Of a stretch of DNA of 64,000 bases, positions 60,563 to 64,000 are shown one piece after another; positions within the stretch are counted from its first letter, which is position 1, and each line of letters starts with the position of its first letter. Location: positions 35,152-99,151 of the forward strand of contig NZ_JAAKZY010000010.1 in assembly GCF_011045015.1 (NCBI RefSeq), read 5' to 3'. The position numbers and the translations under genes were made by a program. The notes under the pieces are model-generated. The model did not search any database. It was not told where the DNA came from and was given only the letters and a program-made list of their open reading frames with translations. Origin of the DNA: Streptomyces scabichelini (GTDB taxonomy: Bacteria > Actinomycetota > Actinomycetes > Streptomycetales > Streptomycetaceae).

Positions 60563-60603
60563 AAGGGCCAGTTCGAGAGGATCAAGCCTCTGAACTGGCC
60601 CTT
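60563..60603. terminator. Strong bidirectional hairpin
   Basis: AAGGGCCAGTTCGAGAGG / CCTCTGAACTGGCCCTT with a six-base loop and one bulged base. It lies between the integrase remnant and the convergent tRNA gene and can terminate both. Confidence 0.85.
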
Positions 60604-60608
60604 AGTCG

Positions 60609-60647
60609 TGTGCCCCCGGCAGGATTCGAACCTGCGACACCCGCTTT
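60609..60647. other. Attachment-site repeat inside tRNA-Arg
   Basis: The second copy of the 39-bp direct repeat (see 57303-57341), covering tRNA bases 37-73 and 2 bp beyond. The element spans about 57.3-60.6 kb. Confidence 0.88.
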
Positions 60648-60683
60648 AGGAGAGCGGTGCTCTATCCCCTGAGCTACGAAGGC
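60611..60683 (-). tRNA. tRNA-Arg (anticodon CCT)
   Basis: Seventy-three nucleotides fold as a tRNA: acceptor GCCTTCG / CGGGGGC (with two G-U pairs), D stem GCTC / GAGC, anticodon stem CCGCT / AGCGG with loop CTCCTAA, variable loop GTGTC, and T arm GCAGG-TTCGAAT-CCTGC. The anticodon CCT reads AGG. The CCA end is not encoded. Its 3' half is duplicated 3.3 kb away. Confidence 0.97.
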
Positions 60684-60939
60684 AGGGGCTTGTAGAAAAC
60701 CTTGTCAAAAATCCAGAATGTGGATCTTTGACGCAGAATACAAACCCGCTGGTCAGACATGGTGCGATGCCCTCCGCAGTGTCACTTGGGCAGGCAGGGC
60801 AACTTACCAACGACCGACCAGGGACAGCCTAGCGGATGCAGGCCGGTGGACGCTGAGAGGTCAGGGACCGAGGTCGGTTGGTCCGTTCTGCTCCCTGTCG
60901 ACTTGTGGGGTTGCTTGGGTGCTGCCTCTCGGGGCTTGG

Positions 60940-61110
60940 CACGGCTAACGGCTCTGCCACGGAGACCAGCCAGCCGAGGACGTCCGGGGCTGCGACACCG
61001 GCGATCGGGTGCAGTACGTCGATGAAGCCCTGCGGGTCAGTGATTTTTTCCGGCCCGTGGCCGAGCAGGACGGATCCGGCCGTGAGGCGGGCGATGAGGC
61101 GGGCGATGAG
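60940..61110 (-). pseudogene. DoxX-family N-terminal remnant
   Basis: About 57 codons read L-I-A-R-L-T-A-G-S-V-L-L-G-H-G-P-E-K, then D-P-Q-G-F-I-D-V-L-H-P-I-A-G-V and P-D-V-L-G-W-L-V-S-V-A-E-P-L-A, the first helices of a DoxX-type membrane protein with its H-G-x-x-K motif. The remaining helices are absent and the frame continues with unrelated residues. Confidence 0.6.
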
Positions 61111-61130
61111 AGGGGTACCGCCTCTGCGAT

Positions 61131-61381
61131 GAGGGTGTGGCGTCCTGTCACATGCCACTGCAGTTGGCTCCATGGCGGGACGCGCCCGGGGTGCGGACTC
61201 TCGACGCCTCCGACCATCTGCGCGCGCGGCTCGACGCCGCTCGGCCGGACCCGATCGTCATGGCCGCTGGCGACCATCTGAACCAGTGGTTCATGGACAA
61301 CTGCCGCAACACCGAAGACGCGGAGGCTGCCAGCGCGTGACTGTCCGACATGGATCCGTACACCAGCCATTGGCGTACGGA
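61131..61381. other. Unassigned stretch between DoxX remnant and CoA-transferase
   Basis: The plus strand has an open frame ending at 61340 with T-L-D-A-S-D-H-L-R-A-R-L-D-A and A-G-D-H-L-N-Q-W-F-M-D-N, which looks protein-like but matches no family that I recognise. It may be the tail of another truncated gene. Confidence 0.35.
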
Positions 61382-62026
61382 TCACCTGACGCGAGTGTCC
61401 AGACGTACGGGGGCGTGTGCGTGGGCTGTGAGGGTTTTCGCGGTGACGCCGGGAGCGGTCTCGACCAGCGCGAGGCCGTCGTCGGTGATGTCGAGGACGC
61501 CGAGGTCGGTGATGATGCGGTGGATGCAGCGTTCGCCGGTGAGGGGGAGGGTGCATTCCTCGAGGATCTTCGGGGAGCCGTCCTTGGCGGTGTGGTCCAT
61601 GAGGACGATGACGCGGCGGGCGCCGTGGACGAGGTCCATCGCGCCGCCCATGCCCTTGACCATCTTGCCGGGGATCATCCAGTTGGCGAGGTCGCCGTGC
61701 TGCGAGACCTGCATGGCGCCGAGGACGGCGGTGTCGATGTGGCCGCCGCGGATCATGCCGAAGGACAGGGCGGAGTCGAAGAAGCTCGCGCCGGGCAGGA
61801 CGGTGACGGTCTCCTTGCCCGCGTTGATCAGGTCGGGGTCGACCTCGTCCTCGTACGGGTAGGGACCGGTACCGAGGATGCCGTTCGCGGAGTGCAGGAC
61901 GACGTGCACGCAGGGTGGGAGGTGGCCGGGGATGAGGGTGGGCAGGCCGATGCCGAGGTTGACGTAGGAGCCGTCGGTGAGTTCGGCGGCGGCGCGGGCG
62001 GCCATCTGGTGGCGGGTCCAGGCCAT
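61382..62026 (-). CDS. CoA-transferase subunit B (ScoB/PcaJ-like), catalytic Glu replaced
   Basis: A 214-residue protein matching the beta subunit of 3-oxoacid CoA-transferases over its full length: [12 protein letters not shown] near 20, [10 protein letters not shown] near 55, [11 protein letters not shown] near 93 and M-D-L-V-H-G-A near 130. The active-site S-E-N-G motif is here S46-A47-N-G: the Glu that carries the thioester is Ala (GCG for GAG). With a truncated A subunit beside it, it is probably inactive. Confidence 0.88.
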   Translation of the reverse strand: MAWTRHQMAARAAAELTDGSYVNLGIGLPTLIPGHLPPCVHVVLHSANGILGTGPYPYEDEVDPDLINAGKETVTVLPGASFFDSALSFGMIRGGHIDTAVLGAMQVSQHGDLANWMIPGKMVKGMGGAMDLVHGARRVIVLMDHTAKDGSPKILEECTLPLTGERCIHRIITDLGVLDITDDGLALVETAPGVTAKTLTAHAHAPVRLDTRVR

Positions 62027-62352
62027 CAGGTACGTACCGTCCCTGGTGTCGGAGATGCGGAAGTCAAAAGGCGTTCGATCTGCTTGTCGGCGGCCTCTTC
62101 AGCGGTGAGAGTCACGACCCGTTGGACGAAGATGCCGGGAAGGTGCACTTCGTCGGGACGCAGCTCGCCCGATTCGACGAGTTCCTCGACCTCAGCGATG
62201 GTGATGCGGTCGGCCATGGCGGCCAGCGGGTTGAAGTTGGCGGCCGCGCGGCGGAAGCAGAGGTTGCCGTGCCGGTCGCCGCGCCAGGCGCGGACGAGCG
62301 GGCAGCGGCGAACTCGCTTGACGTCGATCTCGCACCGCAGGGGCCGCGACAT
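62026..62352 (-). pseudogene. CoA-transferase subunit A (ScoA/PcaI-like), C-terminal half
   Basis: About 90 codons from C-P-L-V-R-A-W-R-G-D-R-H-G-N-L-C-F-R onward match the last third of the alpha subunit (N-F-N-P-L-A-A-M-A, I-T-I-A-E-V-E-E-L-V, P-G-I-F-V-Q-R-V-V). The CoA-binding N-terminal about 160 residues (including the G-x-G-G motif) are missing, and the residues before C-P-L-V are unrelated. Its stop overlaps the subunit B start (TGATG), so the original operon junction is kept. Confidence 0.8.
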
Positions 62353-62549
62353 CGCTCACCCGAGACAGTTGGAGCCGAGGCCGGGACTGCTCGCGGAGCT
62401 TGACGGCCTTCAGTACACCGGCGGCCGCAAACGCCGCACGATCTCCGGGAACACGCTCACTCGAGCGGATGCCTTCTCCTTGGCCGCGACGCGGTACGGC
62501 ATGCCACACCGCGTCGCGGCCAAGGGTCGGCGCGGGAGCCGACGTGGCC

Positions 62550-63227
62550 TCAGCCCCTGTAGACGATCTCGCCCTGGTCACGCTTGGTGGTGTGCAGCTC
62601 CCAGTAGACGGAGGAGATGGCCTCGGGGGTGGCTGCCTTGAGCGTGGGGTCGATCGAGGCGCCGCCGAGCGCCACGTCGATGGCGATGTGGGCGGCCTGG
62701 ATGCCGGTGCCGTCCAGCTCCTTGTGCAGGTTGACGACCCAGTTGCGCAGCGCCGCGGCGGCAGCGTTGACGTTGCCGACCATCGGCAGCGGGTCGAGGG
62801 AGCCGGCGCCGGTGGTGTAGAGCAGGGTGCCCGCGCCGGCCTCGCGCATCGCGGGCAGGACCGCCTTGGTGGCGGCCATGGCCCCGTACAGCTGGACCTC
62901 GATCTCGCGCTGGATGTGGGAGGGGTCGCTCTCGGCCGGAGTGGCCAGCACGGTGGATTCCATGGCGAGCGGGGAGTACTCCAGGACGTCGATGCCGCCG
63001 AACCTGGCGGCGGCGTCCTTGAGCGCCTGGGTAAGTGCGTCATGGTCGAGGACGTCCGCGGGGAACGCGGCGGCGGTGATGCCTTCGGCGGTGAGCGTGT
63101 CGACGAGGCCGTCGAGCTTGGCGCGGTTGCGGGAGATCAGGGCGACGTCGAAGCCCTGGGAGCCGAAGGTGCGAGCGATGGCCATGCCCATCTGGGGGCC
63201 GGCTCCGATGATGGCGATGCTGGTCAC
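62550..63227 (-). CDS. SDR-family protein lacking the catalytic Tyr-Lys
   Basis: A 225-residue Rossmann protein: A-I-I-G-A-G-P-Q-M-G near residue 5, A-L-I-S-R-N-R near 31, P-A-D-V-L-D near 57. The region that should hold Y-x-x-x-K reads P-M-V-G-N-V-N-A-A-A-A-A-L, so neither residue is present. It likely binds NAD(P) but may not act by the classical SDR mechanism. The GTG at 63227 has AAAGGA upstream. Divergent from the TetR regulator, whose operators lie between. Confidence 0.85.
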   Translation of the reverse strand: MTSIAIIGAGPQMGMAIARTFGSQGFDVALISRNRAKLDGLVDTLTAEGITAAAFPADVLDHDALTQALKDAAARFGGIDVLEYSPLAMESTVLATPAESDPSHIQREIEVQLYGAMAATKAVLPAMREAGAGTLLYTTGAGSLDPLPMVGNVNAAAAALRNWVVNLHKELDGTGIQAAHIAIDVALGGASIDPTLKAATPEAISSVYWELHTTKRDQGEIVYRG

Positions 63228-63288
63228 AGCGATCCTTTCGTAAGGCTCGGTACGAGGCGGATGCCCCGGGGAGCGGGGAAGCGGCAGC

Positions 63289-63310
63289 AATCGGATAGGT
63301 CTATCCGATT
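63289..63310. promoter_or_regulatory. TetR operator, copy 1
   Basis: AATCGGATAG-GT-CTATCCGATT is a perfect 10-bp inverted repeat with a 2-bp centre, 62 bp before the SDR start. Confidence 0.85.
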
Positions 63311-63316
63311 CAAGAA

Positions 63317-63334
63317 CCGGATAGACCTATCCGG
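63317..63334. promoter_or_regulatory. TetR operator, copy 2
   Basis: CCGGATAG-AC-CTATCCGG, a perfect 8-bp inverted repeat of the same family, 6 bp after copy 1. Confidence 0.85.
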
Positions 63335-63360
63335 CTCGCTGGAACGAGACTAGCACTAAA

Positions 63361-63381
63361 AATGGATAGGTCAATCCGATT
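63361..63381. promoter_or_regulatory. TetR operator, copy 3 (imperfect)
   Basis: AATGGATAG-GT-CAATCCGATT has the same half-sites with mismatches, ending 15 bp before the TetR start. It probably mediates autoregulation. Confidence 0.65.
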
Positions 63382-63396
63382 GCTAGGCTGGCAGGC

Positions 63397-64000
63397 ATGA
63401 CCCCTGGCTCCCAGCACCCCGACGGTCCCGCCGCTCAGTCTCTCCGCAGCGACGCCGAGCGCAACCGGGGGCGGATCATCGCTGCCGCGCGCAGGGTGTT
63501 CGCCCGCGACGGCCTGAACGCCTCCATGGCGTCCGTGGCCCGTGAGGCAGGTGTCGGTATCGCCACCATGTTCCGCCGCTTCCCCACCAAGGAAGAGCTG
63601 GTCGCCGCCGTCTTCTCCGACCGCATGGACGCCTACGCCGACGCGGTCGCCGTCGCCCTCGACGACCCCGACCCCTGGCACGGTTTCGTCGGCTACATCG
63701 AGACCGCCTGCGCGATGCAGGCCGCCGACTACGGCTTCGCCGACGTGCTGACCACGTCCTTCCCCACCGCCAAGGCCATGGAGGGGCGCCGCAACGAGGC
63801 ACTCGAGGGCATGGTGCGGCTCGTCAGCCGGGCCAAGGCCGCGGGCCGGCTGCGCGAGGACTTCGACACCTCGGACATAGTGCTGCTCCACATGGCCAAC
63901 GCCGGTGTCGTCAACGCCACCGGCGGCGCCGCCCCCGACGCCTGGCGGCGCGTCGTCGCCCTGTTCATCCAGTCCCTCGAAGCCCCGGCCCGCGGCCCCC
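63397..64000 (+). CDS. TetR-family regulator (3' end outside window)
   Basis: At least 201 residues, open to the window end. The HTH reads I-I-A-A-A-R-R-V-F-A-R-D-G-L, M-A-S-V-A-R-E-A-G-V-G-I-A-T-M-F-R-R-F-P-T-K-E-E-L, followed by the helical ligand domain (F-V-G-Y-I-E-T-A-C, L-V-S-R-A-K-A-A-G-R-L-R-E-D). It is divergent from the atypical SDR gene. Three palindromic sites in the gap make it the likely repressor of both genes. Confidence 0.92.
   Translation, partial: MTPGSQHPDGPAAQSLRSDAERNRGRIIAAARRVFARDGLNASMASVAREAGVGIATMFRRFPTKEELVAAVFSDRMDAYADAVAVALDDPDPWHGFVGYIETACAMQAADYGFADVLTTSFPTAKAMEGRRNEALEGMVRLVSRAKAAGRLREDFDTSDIVLLHMANAGVVNATGGAAPDAWRRVVALFIQSLEAPARGP

Noticed and set aside
61137..61340. 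A 67-codon gene on the plus strand
   Set aside because: Protein-like residues but no family recognised, no ribosome-binding site and placement among remnants; kept only as an unassigned stretch.
1..64000. CRISPR array or prophage region
   Set aside because: No regularly spaced direct repeats with unique spacers and no phage structural genes were seen; the tandem repeats are contiguous.

Overview
The window is high-GC actinobacterial DNA and almost certainly Streptomyces. Signs are the strong third-position GC bias, frequent GTG starts and ATGA/GTGA overlaps, a XRE-DUF5753/DUF397/ATPase regulatory triad, SARP and LAL regulators, and three copies of a GC-rich intergenic repeat common in Streptomyces. 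The gene mix is accessory and regulatory with several decayed genes, as in a chromosome arm; no rRNA, CRISPR or complete IS element was seen.

Layout. 1-5.4 kb: end of an MFS gene, a WhiJ-type regulatory locus, a beta-propeller-like exported protein, a PH-domain protein, a HTH protein and a lone AbiEii-like nucleotidyltransferase. 5.6-14.4 kb: a membrane protein convergent with a tightly overlapping seven-gene operon on the minus strand (WD40/HEAT protein, GrpE-like, Hsp70-like, DUF2997, radical SAM, Ycf46-type AAA ATPase, DUF1257/Ycf35). This operon is the strongest candidate here for an undescribed system. 14.8-19.4 kb: pqqA-B-C-D-E followed by a secreted PQQ-dependent sugar dehydrogenase, a complete cofactor-plus-enzyme unit. 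19.5-20.6 kb: a two-gene graspetide (ATP-grasp RiPP) locus. 20.9-30 kb: DinB-like protein, cold-shock protein, GH5 cellulase, a broken TetR/monooxygenase locus, an ECF sigma factor with its membrane partner, an SDR with a divergent XRE regulator, and a LuxR regulator next to a truncated cupin gene.

30-45 kb: AraC regulator, GMC oxidoreductase, hydrolase, a two-component pair flanking an MMPL/acyl-CoA dehydrogenase deletion scar, a decayed PLP enzyme, then a block of membrane and stress-type proteins (diacylglycerol kinase, DUF7144, SHOCT, YihY, HdeD). 45-57 kb: LAL regulator, DUF2252 protein, a beta-lactamase unit resembling Streptomyces cacaoi blaA/blaB/blaL, and an SDR divergent from a SARP regulator. 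57.3-60.6 kb: a 3.3-kb islet bounded by a 39-bp direct repeat of the 3' part of tRNA-Arg(CCT), carrying LysR, EamA and NAD-binding genes plus the tail of a tyrosine integrase. 60.9-64 kb: DoxX remnant, a CoA-transferase pair with a truncated A subunit and a missing catalytic Glu in B, an atypical SDR and a TetR regulator with three operator copies between them.

A recurring theme is deletion scars, where the start of one gene is joined to the end of another (23.3-24.1, 29.3, 36.1-36.7, 37.5-37.8, 43.7, 44.8, 60.4, 60.9 and 62.0 kb). All family calls are from reading motifs; no database search was run.
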